DNA from: an uncultured Lachnospiraceae bacterium
Lineage (GTDB): Bacteria > Bacillota > Clostridia > Lachnospirales > Lachnospiraceae
DNA length: 64,000 nt
Assembly: GCA_902779575.1 (NCBI GenBank)
Contig: CACZBW010000007.1
Coordinates: 1-64,000 of the forward strand
Direction: 5' to 3'
This document shows positions 8,079 to 17,300 of this stretch, one piece after another. The translations under genes and the position numbers were made by a program. The notes under the pieces were generated by a model. That model saw nothing but the letters and a program-made list of their open reading frames with translations. It was not told the DNA's origin and made no database searches. Each line of letters begins with the position of its first letter. The stretch's first letter is position 1.

Positions 8079-11000
8079 TTATGAAAATGCCGCTGCCCTA
8101 CGGGCCACGTTGCTGTTGATGCGTTCCTCAATCTCGTCCGCCAGATCGGAGATATCCTGTCCCGGCTGGCTGTAGACGTTGACGGTTACGCCTCCATAGT
8201 TGATGTTGGTCTCGCCATTAGCGAGGTTGGCCACGGCCTGCCGGATCATATCCATCAGGCTCTGCGTTCCGACCACTGTTTCTGATCCGGCCTCCCCGGC
8301 ACCGAGGAGATTGCCGTTCATCGCGCCGAAGATCGTCGGGTTGTTCAGAATCATACCGGCGTCCATCGCCTTCCGGTACCAGTCCACGGAAATCATCGGG
8401 ATCGACAGGATGCCGCCGATGTCCTGCCAGTACCAGGAGAAGTGTGGCATCTTCGGTTTCGGGAAGCTCCAGCTGAAATTGAACAACCCCTTGATCCGCT
8501 CGATGGCATTTCCGATAGTCGTCTTGGCAGATTCTATCGGACTGGTGATTGCATTCTTGATGTTATTCCATGTGTTCGTGGCGGTCGTCCAGACATTGGA
8601 AAAGGCCGTGGATACCGTGGTCTTCACATTGTTCACTGCATTAGAAATCCCGGTTTTGATATTGGACCACGCGGTATCGATTGAGGATTTCAGGTTTGTC
8701 ATGGTGTTGGACACTGCTGTTTTCATTCCTTCCCATGTTGACGTAACGCTGGTTTTGATCCCATTCACCGTATTGGAAAGCGTGGTCTTTATCGAATTCC
8801 AGACATTCGTCAGGGTAGTCTGAATGCCGGTCACGATCGTGGTTACGGTAGTTTTGATCCCATTCCACACCGTAGAGAATGTGGTTTTGATGCTCTCCAG
8901 CGTTGTAGACAGGAAGGTTTTGATAGCATTCCATACCGTGCTGATGCTCGTCTGTATGCCCGTGATAATGGTCGTGACAGTCGTTTTCACCGCATTCCAA
9001 GCAGTGGTGAAGGTGGTTTGTATAGTCGTCAGCGTCGTGGACAGGAAAGTCTTTATGGCATTCCAGATGGTGGTGATCGATGTCTGGATCGCCGTAATGA
9101 CTGTGGTAACGGTGGTCTTTACCGCATTCCAGCCCGTTGTGAAGGCCGTCTGAATGTTCGTCAGCGTCGTGCTGAAGAAGGTTTTTATAGCGTTCCAGAT
9201 GGTGGTGATCGTTGTTTGGATCGCTGTGATGACAGTAGTTACGGTGGTTTTCACCGCGTTCCAGCCTGTGGTGAAGTTGGTTTGAATGCTCGTCAGTGTC
9301 GTGGTGAAGAAGGTTTTTATAGCGTCCCAGATGGTGGTGATCGTGGTCTGGATTGCCGTGATGACCGTCGTGACCGTCGTCTTCACCGCATTCCATCCTG
9401 TGGTAAAGGCGGTCTGTATATTTGTCAGTGTCGTAGACAGGAAGGTTTTTATAGCATCCCAGACAGTGGTGAATGTGGTCTGAATACTCGTCAGTGTTGT
9501 GCTGAAGAAGGTTTTTATGGTGTTCCAGATAGTTGAGATCGTCGTCTGGATGGTTGTTAGCACCGTCGTGACCGTTGTTTGCACCGCAGTCCACGCCGTA
9601 GTGAATGTGGTTTTGATACCCTCAAAGGTCGTGGAGAAGAAGGTCTTTATAGCGTTCCAGATCGTGGTGATGAAGGTCTGGATGGCTGTAATGACCGTAG
9701 TAACCGTCGACTTCACCGCCTCCCATGTGGTAGAGAAAGCGGTTTTGATACTCTCGAAGGTATTGCCAAAGAATGCCTTGATTGCATTCCATACAGTGGA
9801 TATCGTCGTCTGGATACCGGTTGTCACGTTCGTTACTGTCGTCTGAATGGAAGTCCAGGCGGTGGAGAACGTGGCTTTGATTCCTTCAAACGTGGTCGCA
9901 AAGAAGGATTTGATCCCGTTCCATACCGTGCTGATAAAGGTCTGGATCGCCGTGATGACCGTGGTGACGGTGATTTTCACGGCTTCCCATGCCGTAGAGA
10001 AAACGGTCTTGATGCTTTCCAGCGTGGTTGAGAAGAAGGACTTGATCGCATTCCATACGGTGGACGTCGTTGTCTGGATCGCCGTAAATACTGTGGTAAC
10101 GGTCGTCTTCACCGCCTCCCATGCAGTGGAGAACACCGTCTTTATGGTTTCCAGAGTAGTGCTGATGAAAGATGTGATGCTGTTCCAGATCCCCGTGAAG
10201 AAGGTGACGATGCCGTTCCACAGGTTTGTGAAGAAAGTCTTGATCCCGTTCCAGAAGGTCTCCCAGTCCGTACCGAACCATCCCAGCACCGTATCTGCGA
10301 TGCCCTTGAGCATATTTAGAACGGACTCAAAGATGCCCTTGATGCCATTCCAGACGGAACTGAAGATCTCCTTCACGCCGGTCCATGCCAGTTCCCAGTC
10401 CCCGGTAAAGACCCCGGAAAAGACATCGAACAGGCCGGTCAGCACACCGAGGACCGTTTCCAGTACATCGGCAATAATCTCAAACGCGGCGATGAACACA
10501 GGGGCGAGGAGATTGCAGAAACCGTCCCAGACTTTCCCGATCGCCTCCGTGATATCCGAAAAGCTGATGCCGAGATTCGAGAGCCGTTCCTTAATTCCGT
10601 CCACAAAGCCGGAGAAGATTTCCTTGATTCGGTTCCAGATCGCTGTTACCTTGTCACGGAATTCCTCGTTCGTCTGCCACAGGTGTACAAAGGCAGCTAC
10701 CAGTACGGCTACAGCCGCGATCACAAGGCCAATGGGAGAAGTCAGGAATCCGATGGCTTTCCCCAGCACACCACTGATACCGCCGAGGCTCTGCATTTTT
10801 GTGCCAAGGGAGAGAACGCCTTTTCCCAGACTGGCAAAGCCAGACATGGCCGAACCGACCGTGGATATAACCTTGCCGAGGATCAGCAGCAATGGTCCGA
10901 TTGCCGCTACAAGCGCAGCGACTTTGATGATCGTTTCTCGCTGCGAATCGCTCATGCCGTTCAGTTTGTCGATGAATGCCTGTACAGCAGATACAACTTT

Positions 11001-12383
11001 ACGGATGACGGGCATCAGGAGATCGCCGAAGGAAATGGCCAGTTCTTCAAGCTTGGACTTCAGGATGGTCAACTGCCCGGACAGGTTGTCCTGCATCATC
11101 TCCGCCATGCTCTCCGCTGTACCATCGCAGTTGTCAATAGCCCCGGTCAGCTTGTCGAAATCCTCATCCGAGGCATTGATGATGGCAAGCCAGCCCGCCA
11201 TCGAGTTTTTACCGAAGATTGCAGAGGCAGCAGCGGCTTGCTCAGACTCCGACAGGCTGCCCATTTTCTCGCGAAGGGAGATCATGGTCTCCCGGAGGTT
11301 GATGGAACCGTCATCGTTTTCTACAAGGGCAATATTGTATTTGTCCATGTAGGTCTGCATCTGCTTGGTGGGCTTGGCGAGGTTGGTAAGTCCCGTCCGC
11401 AGGGCCGTACCAGACTGAGAAGCCTTTATGCCAGCATTCGCCATGAGTCCCAAGGCTACAGATGTGTCCTCTGCAGAGATGCCAAGTGCGCCCGCCACGG
11501 GAGCCGCGTATTTGAATGACTCACCGAGCATGGAAACGTTGGTGTTTGCATTCGTACTTGCAGCAGCAAGAATATCCGCGAAGTGACCAGAGTCTTTCGC
11601 GGAGAGGCCGAACGCCGTCAGGGCGTCTGTCACGATGTCGGAGGTGGTGCCGAGATCTTCACCAGAAGCGGCGGCAAGGTTCATGATCCCCTCGATGCCT
11701 TCCAGCATATCCCCGGTCTTCCAGCCAGCCATCGCCATATACTCAAAGGCTTCACCGGCCTCGGAAGCTGAGAACTTCGTCTTGCTGCCCATCTCACGGG
11801 CTTTGGCGCGGAGATCGTCGAACTCATCGCCAGTGGCTCCAGAGATCGCCTGCACCTTGGACATCTGGGCATCGAAGTCAGCGGTCGTTTTCACAGCCGC
11901 AGCGCCCAGCCCCACAATCGGAGCCGTTACATGAGTTGTGAGCGTCTGACCCACACCTGCCATCTTGCCGCCGACTTCCTGAAACTTCTTCCCGGTCTGA
12001 TCGATCTTCTCAAGCGCAGAGTAGGTGGTGGATACCTGAGATTCCAGATTCTTCAGTGCCTGTTCGGTTTCCTCAATTTCCCTCTGGAGCGCGTCATACT
12101 TGTCCTGACCGAGGGTGCCGTTCTCAAGCTGCTGTTTAGCCTGCTCCTGCGCGGTCTTTAAGGATTCCAGCTTGTCCTTCGTGGCTCCGATGGCTTCCTT
12201 CAGGAGGCGCTGCTTCTGGGACAGCAGTTCCGTATTGGACGGATCGAGCTTCAGCAGCTTTTGCACGTCCTTCAGTTGTGTTTCGGTGCTGCGGATCGTG
12301 GTATTGACATTTTTGAGGGCCTTATCGAGGCCTGTGGTACTGCCGTCAATCTCGACGGTTATGCCCTTGATCCTGTTCGCCAA
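8079..12383 (-). CDS. Tail tape measure protein (TP901 family), TTG start
   Basis: 1434 residues. The start is TTG at 12383, preceded by AGGAGGCGCACCAGA; no ATG fits better. The N-terminal part is a long coiled coil (about 20-130), followed by the TP901 core (about 150-480) with the conserved GDEFDDLRAKAREMGSKTKF, AGWKTGDMLEGI and LGLMANAGIKASQSGTAL segments. Hydrophobic segments lie near 520-570. Residues about 730-1200 are tandem 22-residue Trp repeats. The C-terminus ends with an acidic helix. It sets tail length and is injected with DNA. Position after the chaperone genes is standard. Confidence 0.93.
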   Translation of the reverse strand: MANRIKGITVEIDGSTTGLDKALKNVNTTIRSTETQLKDVQKLLKLDPSNTELLSQKQRLLKEAIGATKDKLESLKTAQEQAKQQLENGTLGQDKYDALQREIEETEQALKNLESQVSTTYSALEKIDQTGKKFQEVGGKMAGVGQTLTTHVTAPIVGLGAAAVKTTADFDAQMSKVQAISGATGDEFDDLRAKAREMGSKTKFSASEAGEAFEYMAMAGWKTGDMLEGIEGIMNLAAASGEDLGTTSDIVTDALTAFGLSAKDSGHFADILAAASTNANTNVSMLGESFKYAAPVAGALGISAEDTSVALGLMANAGIKASQSGTALRTGLTNLAKPTKQMQTYMDKYNIALVENDDGSINLRETMISLREKMGSLSESEQAAAASAIFGKNSMAGWLAIINASDEDFDKLTGAIDNCDGTAESMAEMMQDNLSGQLTILKSKLEELAISFGDLLMPVIRKVVSAVQAFIDKLNGMSDSQRETIIKVAALVAAIGPLLLILGKVISTVGSAMSGFASLGKGVLSLGTKMQSLGGISGVLGKAIGFLTSPIGLVIAAVAVLVAAFVHLWQTNEEFRDKVTAIWNRIKEIFSGFVDGIKERLSNLGISFSDITEAIGKVWDGFCNLLAPVFIAAFEIIADVLETVLGVLTGLFDVFSGVFTGDWELAWTGVKEIFSSVWNGIKGIFESVLNMLKGIADTVLGWFGTDWETFWNGIKTFFTNLWNGIVTFFTGIWNSITSFISTTLETIKTVFSTAWEAVKTTVTTVFTAIQTTTSTVWNAIKSFFSTTLESIKTVFSTAWEAVKITVTTVITAIQTFISTVWNGIKSFFATTFEGIKATFSTAWTSIQTTVTNVTTGIQTTISTVWNAIKAFFGNTFESIKTAFSTTWEAVKSTVTTVITAIQTFITTIWNAIKTFFSTTFEGIKTTFTTAWTAVQTTVTTVLTTIQTTISTIWNTIKTFFSTTLTSIQTTFTTVWDAIKTFLSTTLTNIQTAFTTGWNAVKTTVTTVITAIQTTITTIWDAIKTFFTTTLTSIQTNFTTGWNAVKTTVTTVITAIQTTITTIWNAIKTFFSTTLTNIQTAFTTGWNAVKTTVTTVITAIQTSITTIWNAIKTFLSTTLTTIQTTFTTAWNAVKTTVTTIITGIQTSISTVWNAIKTFLSTTLESIKTTFSTVWNGIKTTVTTIVTGIQTTLTNVWNSIKTTLSNTVNGIKTSVTSTWEGMKTAVSNTMTNLKSSIDTAWSNIKTGISNAVNNVKTTVSTAFSNVWTTATNTWNNIKNAITSPIESAKTTIGNAIERIKGLFNFSWSFPKPKMPHFSWYWQDIGGILSIPMISVDWYRKAMDAGMILNNPTIFGAMNGNLLGAGEAGSETVVGTQSLMDMIRQAVANLANGETNINYGGVTVNVYSQPGQDISDLADEIEERINSNVARRAAAFS
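8780..10185 (-). repeat. Tandem 22-residue (66-bp) repeats inside the tape measure gene
   Basis: The coding DNA consists of about 20 imperfect units of the form F-S-T-T-L-T-x-I-Q-T-x-F-T-T-x-W-N-A-V-K-T-T, usually paired into 44-residue (132-bp) units. One Trp recurs every 22 residues, which is two turns of an 11-residue helical pattern. One unit is present as a single 22-residue copy, which shows that units are gained and lost. Several units are close to identical at the DNA level. Confidence 0.9.
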
Positions 12384-12405
12384 TCTGGTGCGCCTCCTTC
12401 CTTCG

Positions 12406-12714
12406 TTATTCCTTCAAAAGCAATGGAGCCAGGGGATGCGCTGCGGCAAGCTCCCGGCTCCGTTTCACGTTTTCTTCTTTCAGTTTCTGCACCCGCCTGT
12501 GGAATTGCTCTGAGCAATTTCCTGTTCTCAGGCGGGAGGCCATTTTTGTGTATTTCACGATATCCTCGCGGAGCCTGCTGTCGGTTGTGCCAACGTGGTA
12601 TGCATCCCCGCAGGATGGGCATGAAAAGTACGTGTACTCGATGTCTCCGTTCCGGATGGTTTTCCATTCAGGATCGGGAATCACCGCGCCGCACTTGTTG
12701 CAGATGATCTGCAT
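12406..12714 (-). CDS. Small zinc-ribbon phage protein, unknown role
   Basis: 102 residues; ATG at 12714 with GGAGGGAACT upstream, right after the tail chaperone stop. The N-terminus has two CxxC pairs (CNKCG near residue 5 and CPSCG near 34) with the spacing of a zinc ribbon, followed by a basic helical region (RRVQKLKEENVKRSREL). Genes of this kind sit between tail chaperone and tape measure in many Clostridia phages; I know no tested function. It could be an assembly helper or a small nucleic-acid binder. Confidence 0.65.
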   Translation of the reverse strand: MQIICNKCGAVIPDPEWKTIRNGDIEYTYFSCPSCGDAYHVGTTDSRLREDIVKYTKMASRLRTGNCSEQFHRRVQKLKEENVKRSRELAAAHPLAPLLLKE

Positions 12715-12725
12715 AGTTCCCTCCG

Positions 12726-13273
12726 TCAGAAGCGGTCGAAGTCACTCTGATCCGCTGTGCGCACAGCCGGTCCATAGTCCTCACCGTCATTTGCCTTCTC
12801 CGTCCAGATATCCAGTACGAATCCGATGGTCAGGAGGTCGAGATCCGTCAAGGAGAGCCCGACCTCCAGACAGCGGAGGAGAAAAAGCGGGGTTGTTATT
12901 TCCCGGTTGCTCGAATGCGGTTTTTTTTAGATTCCACATCCGTGATGAGATTCGTACCCCACAGCTCCAAAATTTCAGGCAGGATCTCGTAGATGGAGAA
13001 CATCTCGAACTGTTCCAGCCATTCATCGATCGTCTTCGGAATGGACGGATCAGCGTGAAAGGCCATGATATAGGCCACGTTCTCGAAGATCTCCAGATCC
13101 TCAATCTCCATCGTGGAGCCGTCCTCGCTGGCTTTATCCTTATAGGACTTTTCCAGCCGGGAGAGGTCCTTGAAAATATCCCGTCCAAACTTGATCCGGT
13201 AGAGCCTCGGAACGGATGCCGAAGAGCGGAACTTCACATCGGCATCACCGATCTTTATGGTTTTCTCAATCAT
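12726..13273 (-). CDS. Tail assembly chaperone GT fusion, made by -1 ribosomal frameshift
   Basis: The G frame (from 13273) slips back one base at A-AAA-AAC (12926-12920) and continues in a frame encoding REITTPLFLLRCLEVGLSLT and DLDLLTIGFVLDIWTE, ending EDYG...DQSDFDRF at 12726. The segments PLFLLRC and DLDLLTIG are the hallmark of the T part of Clostridia phage tail chaperones, and no start codon with ribosome site lies before it. As in lambda gpG/gpGT, the long form would bridge the tape measure and tail tube subunits during assembly. The fusion is about 180 residues. Confidence 0.8.
12896..13273 (-). CDS. Tail assembly chaperone (gpG-like)
   Basis: 125 residues, beginning MIEKTIKIGDADVKFRSSAS and carrying the family segment YRIKFGRDIFKDLSRLEK. 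It is the zero-frame product that ends at TAA just after the slippery run. The gene lies between the major tail protein and the tape measure gene, the constant position of lambda G/T-type chaperones. It coats the tape measure protein during tail assembly and is absent from the mature virion. The frameshifted product is listed separately. Confidence 0.85.
   Translation of the reverse strand: MIEKTIKIGDADVKFRSSASVPRLYRIKFGRDIFKDLSRLEKSYKDKASEDGSTMEIEDLEIFENVAYIMAFHADPSIPKTIDEWLEQFEMFSIYEILPEILELWGTNLITDVESKKNRIRATGK
12920..12926 (-). promoter_or_regulatory. Slippery heptamer A-AAA-AAC for -1 frameshift
   Basis: On the minus strand the zero-frame codons are TCT AAA AAA AAC, which contains the classic heptamer A_AAA_AAC within a run of eight A (12928-12921). 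The -1 frame opens directly into the conserved T segment, while the zero frame stops 30 bases further on. Confidence 0.8.
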
Positions 13274-13287
13274 GATTCAGCCCTCCG

Positions 13288-13899
13288 TCAAGAACCGGAG
13301 CCGGAACTGGAACCGGAACCGCCGCCTACGAGTGCAGAGGGCGTATAGACGCTTCTGTACCAGCTGTTGTAGGTCGCCGTAGTGGTATCATCACCGGTGC
13401 GGGATTTGACCAGACCGTCTTCCCTCGGGTCGGCAGTCAGGTTCAGCGTTTCCGTTCCGGGTTCAATGCTGGACTCCTTGGTCTTGGATTCGATGGACGG
13501 ACGGGAGGCCGTGCAGTTGTACAGGACATGGCGGATCGCGTTCACATCGCCGTCAAACTCAAAGAGCAAGGCGAAGTATACGGATTCGGTGATGTCGGAC
13601 CTTTCGATCAGCACACCGTTCGCGTCCTTTTCCTCCTGCAGGATGTCGGTACGGAACCACTCCGGGATCAAGGCCATTTCCAAATCGCCGGAATACCCGT
13701 TGTTGGAGGTGCTGCGGAAATACACGATGCCGTCAGCATAGAACGGGGAGGAATCACCCTCCGCGTCGAGCGAAAGGCTCACCGCACCCGGAATCGCCAC
13801 GGGAGTCGCGTAGGTAAAAGTGCCGTCATCCCCTTTGGTGAGGATGGCAGCGTGTACGTTTTTGAGGTTGTACTTGACCTTATTCTTCTTGGTCGCCAT
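13288..13899 (-). CDS. Major tail tube protein (phi13 family)
   Basis: 203 residues. It matches phi13-type major tail proteins: [20 protein letters not shown] near the start, the [18 protein letters not shown] segment around 40-60 and [17 protein letters not shown] around 68-85. It polymerises into the tail tube. The C-terminus is an odd low-complexity Gly/Ser tail ([12 protein letters not shown]). It starts 19 bases inside the preceding gene's end and is followed by the chaperones. Confidence 0.87.
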   Translation of the reverse strand: MATKKNKVKYNLKNVHAAILTKGDDGTFTYATPVAIPGAVSLSLDAEGDSSPFYADGIVYFRSTSNNGYSGDLEMALIPEWFRTDILQEEKDANGVLIERSDITESVYFALLFEFDGDVNAIRHVLYNCTASRPSIESKTKESSIEPGTETLNLTADPREDGLVKSRTGDDTTTATYNSWYRSVYTPSALVGGGSGSSSGSGS

Positions 13900-14218
13900 A
13901 GCTTACCTTCCTTTCAAATGAATACAGGACCTCATAGAGCTTTTCGCTCTCGATCCATACTTCGGATTTGTCATAGAAAATGCCGTGCGCATCGAGAACC
14001 GTTTCCACCAGAGCTTCCGTTTCCGGGTTTTTCTCATCGGTGTACAACTCGATATGCACGACATCCACTTTCAGGTATGCAATCCCGTCTGCGGAGAAGT
14101 TGTCCGCTGTTGGGATCAGAAACGTGATAAATGGAGGCTCCACAGCTTCGCCCTCCGCGTAATGATCATAGGCGAAGGGCAGCCCGGTTTCCTCCAGCAG
14201 TGCAATCAACTCATCCAT
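13880..14218 (-). CDS. Tail terminator/completion-like connector protein
   Basis: 112 residues, acidic, beginning [20 protein letters not shown]. The fold pattern and position (after gp10-like protein, before the tail tube gene) suit the DUF3168-like tail-terminator group that caps the tail tube and joins it to the head connector. It overlaps the upstream gene by 8 bases and the downstream gene by 20 bases. Assignment rests on position and weak similarity from memory. Confidence 0.65.
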   Translation of the reverse strand: MDELIALLEETGLPFAYDHYAEGEAVEPPFITFLIPTADNFSADGIAYLKVDVVHIELYTDEKNPETEALVETVLDAHGIFYDKSEVWIESEKLYEVLYSFERKVSYGDQEE

Positions 14219-14594
14219 CCTTCAAGCCCCTTTCGATATCCTTCATCAGCTGATCCTCCGCAGCTTCCTCGGCAGGAGCGATATGGGGTATGGCCCGGAC
14301 ACGGCCACCGCCTCGTTTGGCATGACCGTGTTCAAGAAGGTGTGCCAGCATGTAGCGGGACGGCGAATACACGGTAACTTCCAGCTCCGTGGATGTTTCT
14401 TTCGTTTTCTTCGTCCGCCAGCTTTTCGCGTACCGTCCGGTTTTTTCCGGTGCCGAGTCCCGGATCGCGTTCTTAACGGAATTCCCGGCCTTGGTTACAG
14501 CCGCCTTTACGGTCTGGGCTGTCAGCTTCGAGTATTCCTCCAGCTGCTCGTTTACGGCGTCGGCAAGCTGATCGATCTGGATTTTTCTCCCCAT
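14211..14594 (-). CDS. HK97 gp10-like head-tail joining protein
   Basis: 127 residues from the ATG at 14594, which has GAGAGGTG 6 bases upstream; an in-frame GTG at 14603 overlaps that ribosome site and is less likely. The segment AGNSVKNAIRDSAPEKTGRY followed by SWRTKK and LLEHGHAKRGGGRVRAIPHI is the signature of the HK97-gp10/minor tail family. It works at the head-tail interface. Position between head closure and tail terminator genes agrees. Confidence 0.83.
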   Translation of the reverse strand: MGRKIQIDQLADAVNEQLEEYSKLTAQTVKAAVTKAGNSVKNAIRDSAPEKTGRYAKSWRTKKTKETSTELEVTVYSPSRYMLAHLLEHGHAKRGGGRVRAIPHIAPAEEAAEDQLMKDIERGLKDG

Positions 14595-14599
14595 GTGCG

Positions 14600-14938
14600 T
14601 CACCTCTCGGAGAGCTCGGTATGGAGCTTGCGGCTGTTACGTTTGAAGCCCATCTCGTCGATGCTCAGAATGTTGTAGATGCGGCCTGCCAGTAGAACGC
14701 GGTACTGCTTGGAATTGACCGCCGCCGTCTCCGTAGAGTAGCGGACGGTGATATCCAGCTTGTCTGCCTCCGTGGTATGACCGGCAGATTCTCTTTCACT
14801 GGCCGATAGGCCGCTGGTAACGGCGGAGGCCCAGCAGGAAAAGAAATCGGTCCATTCGGACTTGTGATTCCCGTACTTGTCCACCACGGTTTCGTTCTTC
14901 TGGATGGTGATGCGCACCCGAAGTCCTGAGATGTTCAT
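14600..14938 (-). CDS. Phage head closure protein (SPP1 gp16-like head-tail adaptor)
   Basis: 112 residues. It carries the family features GLRVRITIQKNETVVDKYGN at the start, a TDFFSCWASV-like strand and YRVLLAGRIYNILSIDE near the C-terminus, as in Phage_H_T_join proteins that plug the portal after DNA packaging. It overlaps the upstream connector gene by 4 bases (ATGA). Confidence 0.83.
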   Translation of the reverse strand: MNISGLRVRITIQKNETVVDKYGNHKSEWTDFFSCWASAVTSGLSASERESAGHTTEADKLDITVRYSTETAAVNSKQYRVLLAGRIYNILSIDEMGFKRNSRKLHTELSER

Positions 14939-15270
14939 GAGATCACTCCTTCCCGGATGCCGAAGAGGAGCGACCGCAGCGTCAGGGTCAGATCATGGTG
15001 GTCGGCGTCCTCCCGGTGCTCAAACAAATAGCCAAGCGCGTAGAGGATGGCGACCTTCAGCGTCTCCCTGATATATCGCAGCTGCGTATCGGTATAGCGT
15101 GTGGAGCGGACATTGTCGGAATCAACGTCGGCCCACTGGTCGGCAGTCAGCCGTGCGACATCCGAACAGAGGTTGCAGGCTGCGGAGAGGAGGCTGCTGA
15201 TCACAGTATCCTCATCCGCAGAATCCACCCGGAGGTACATCTTGGCTTCATCAAGCGAAATCAGTGCCAT
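14935..15270 (-). CDS. Head-tail connector protein (HK97 gp6-like)
   Basis: 111 residues, beginning ALISLDEAKMYLRVDSADED, the standard opening of gp6-like connectors (SLDEAKxYLRVD), with helices typical of the family (DTVISSLLSAACNLCSDV; ILYALGYLFEHRE). It docks under the portal. It follows the capsid gene directly. Confidence 0.88.
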   Translation of the reverse strand: MALISLDEAKMYLRVDSADEDTVISSLLSAACNLCSDVARLTADQWADVDSDNVRSTRYTDTQLRYIRETLKVAILYALGYLFEHREDADHHDLTLTLRSLLFGIREGVIS

Positions 15271-15291
15271 GCAGCAGCCTCCTTCCTGTCA

Positions 15292-16512
15292 TCAGTTGCC
15301 GGAAGCAACGGTACCTTTCTGCTGCAGGACCTTGATCGCCTCCGGCAGGACAGTCTTGCCGTCCAGACGCTTGGAGGCAAGGAAGCCAACCTGACCATTA
15401 CCGGCAAACAGCTCGTTCAGGCGCTTGAAGGTGATGCCCTGTCGGTCGCCGATCCAGTAGTAGTTCAGATCGCCGAAGATGACGGTCTTTTCACCGGCAG
15501 CAGCTTCCGGCATATACGCGGAAGTGAAGTACGGCCTGCCGAGGATCGTGGGAACATCTCCGTCGCGAAGGGCAGGCTGCCACAGGTACTGGCCGTTGTT
15601 GTCCTTCAGTTTGCGGACGAGCTTGACGGTTGTGTCATTCAGCACCCAGATCGCGTTCTTGCGATACGGAGCCTTGAGGCTGAAATACAGGTCGATCAGC
15701 TCATCAGCAGTGATGGCGGTTGCGCTGGCAGCGGTAACGCCGACCTCGCCGCCGCCCGTGACGTTCAGAATGCCAGTGGGCTTGGAGGAGCCGTTACCAG
15801 TGAGGAATGCTTCTTCCTCCTTGTCGCCGATGCGGCGGGAGAACTCGGAAGAGATATAGCCTTCCAGATCAAAGGCAGCATCGTTCAGGAGCTCCTCAGA
15901 GACCTTGATGATGGTGCCGACCTTGTGAGCATCCAGCTGGACCTGACCGAAGACGTCGTCGCTTTCGGTATAGGCACCTTCCTCGTCGATCCAAGCGGCA
16001 GAGCCGTGAGAGGCGACAACAGGGATCTTGTGCAGGCCGCTGGAAGTTGTGATGACATGAGCGTTGGCACGGATCACGGTGGCAGCGTTCAGACCCTGCA
16101 CGAGGGTGCGCTCAAATTCGTCAGGGACGAGGTAGCCGCCCTCGGAATCCACACCTTCCTGCAGAGCGTTCTTCATCTCCGGAGTCATGGAGTCCTTATG
16201 GCGGGTGACGTTCCAGAACGCCTTCTTATAAGCGTCGGAGGCGCGACCCGTCTTGGTATCCATCGGCTTGGTGGCCGCAGGCTTCTCCGTGATCGGGGTG
16301 TTCACCGGACGGGACAGCTCCGCATCCATCGTCTCCAGACGCTCCATGCGGGCTATCTCGTTGCCGAGGTTCGTGATCTCGGTCTCGAGCCGGGTGTAGG
16401 TGGCGTCATCCTCTTCGGAGAGGAAGCCGTCCTGGTTACGGTTGGATTCCAGAAAAGCCTTAGCAGCAGCCAGCTTCTGGGCACGCTTGTTACGAAGTTC
16501 AATGATAGTCAT
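15292..16512 (-). CDS. Major capsid protein (HK97 fold) with scaffold delta domain
   Basis: 406 residues. The first ~100 residues form a coiled-coil delta domain (KRAQKLAAAKAFLESNRNQD) expected to be removed by the neighbouring protease near residue 95-105. The rest shows HK97 capsid motifs: EGGYLVPDEFERTLVQGL, ISEELLND-like KVSEELLNDAAFDLEGYI, and LLGRPYF-like ILGRPYFTS. It forms the icosahedral head. The protease-capsid-connector order is standard. Confidence 0.93.
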   Translation of the reverse strand: MTIIELRNKRAQKLAAAKAFLESNRNQDGFLSEEDDATYTRLETEITNLGNEIARMERLETMDAELSRPVNTPITEKPAATKPMDTKTGRASDAYKKAFWNVTRHKDSMTPEMKNALQEGVDSEGGYLVPDEFERTLVQGLNAATVIRANAHVITTSSGLHKIPVVASHGSAAWIDEEGAYTESDDVFGQVQLDAHKVGTIIKVSEELLNDAAFDLEGYISSEFSRRIGDKEEEAFLTGNGSSKPTGILNVTGGGEVGVTAASATAITADELIDLYFSLKAPYRKNAIWVLNDTTVKLVRKLKDNNGQYLWQPALRDGDVPTILGRPYFTSAYMPEAAAGEKTVIFGDLNYYWIGDRQGITFKRLNELFAGNGQVGFLASKRLDGKTVLPEAIKVLQQKGTVASGN

Positions 16513-16526
16513 GGTAGGTATCCTCC

Positions 16527-17300
16527 TTAATTGTTCAAAAGATGAAGCCGCTCCATCAGCTCATCGACGGAACGGCCATGTTTGGGAGCAGGTTCCGGCT
16601 GCGGGAGCTCTTTGGGCTCCGTCTCCGGTTCCAGCTTGTTTACCGGGGTATCCTTCCGGGTTTTGGCAGTGATCTTGTTGATCAGTGCAGCCTCGACAGC
16701 CCGGTCGGAAAACTCGAAGGCGGGCATCTCTGCCATGACCTTCTCGTCTGTGAGCATGCCGTCTGCAAAGCCGAGCTCGATGGCGCGTTTTGCGTTCATC
16801 CATGTCTCACTGTCCATGAGGTGTGAGATCCGGGCGCGGGACAAGCCGGTCCGAAGCTCATACGCGTTGATGATGCTTTCCTTGACCTCCTCCAGCATTT
16901 CGATGGCTTTTTCCATCTCGTCCTTGCTGCCGAAGGCTGCGGTCATGGGGTTGTGGATCATCATGAGGCTTGTGGGAGCCATCAGGACGGATGTGCCTGC
17001 CATCGCAATGACGGACGCTGCGGATGCCGCGATGCCGTCGATCTTAATGGTTACGCTGCCGCGATAGTCCATGAGCATCGTGTAGATCTGGCTGGCTGCG
17101 ATACAGTCGCCGCCCGGACTGTTCAGGTAGATGACCACGTCGCCTTCCTCGGCGAATAGCTCATCCTTGAACATCTGGGGCGTGACATCATCGTCGAACC
17201 AGCTCTCGGATGCGATGGTGCCGTAGAGCTCAAGGACCCTTGCTTCCGGTTCTCCGTCTGCCTGATTTCTCCACTTCCAAAATTTCTTCTGTGGGTTCAT
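16527..17300 (-). CDS. Head maturation protease, ClpP-like (S49/S14 family)
   Basis: 257 residues from the ATG at 17300, which has AAAGGAGG upstream; an upstream extension to 17339 reads basic non-family residues. ClpP-like features: VIYLNSPGGDCIAASQIY, then DGIAASAASVIAMAG with the presumed catalytic Ser, and MMIHNP with the catalytic His. A KLEPETEPKELPQPEPAPK linker region closes the protein. It cleaves the capsid delta domain during head maturation. It overlaps the portal gene end by 71 bases. Confidence 0.9.
   Translation of the reverse strand: MNPQKKFWKWRNQADGEPEARVLELYGTIASESWFDDDVTPQMFKDELFAEEGDVVIYLNSPGGDCIAASQIYTMLMDYRGSVTIKIDGIAASAASVIAMAGTSVLMAPTSLMMIHNPMTAAFGSKDEMEKAIEMLEEVKESIINAYELRTGLSRARISHLMDSETWMNAKRAIELGFADGMLTDEKVMAEMPAFEFSDRAVEAALINKITAKTRKDTPVNKLEPETEPKELPQPEPAPKHGRSVDELMERLHLLNN

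Noticed and set aside
9847..11352. Long plus-strand open frame (501 codons) and several similar ones over 8.2-11.5 kb
   Set aside because: They are antisense to the tape measure gene, follow its repeat composition, and have no ribosome site or family match.
14995..16530. 511-codon plus-strand open frame
   Set aside because: Antisense shadow of the capsid and connector genes; GC-rich genes leave such frames open.
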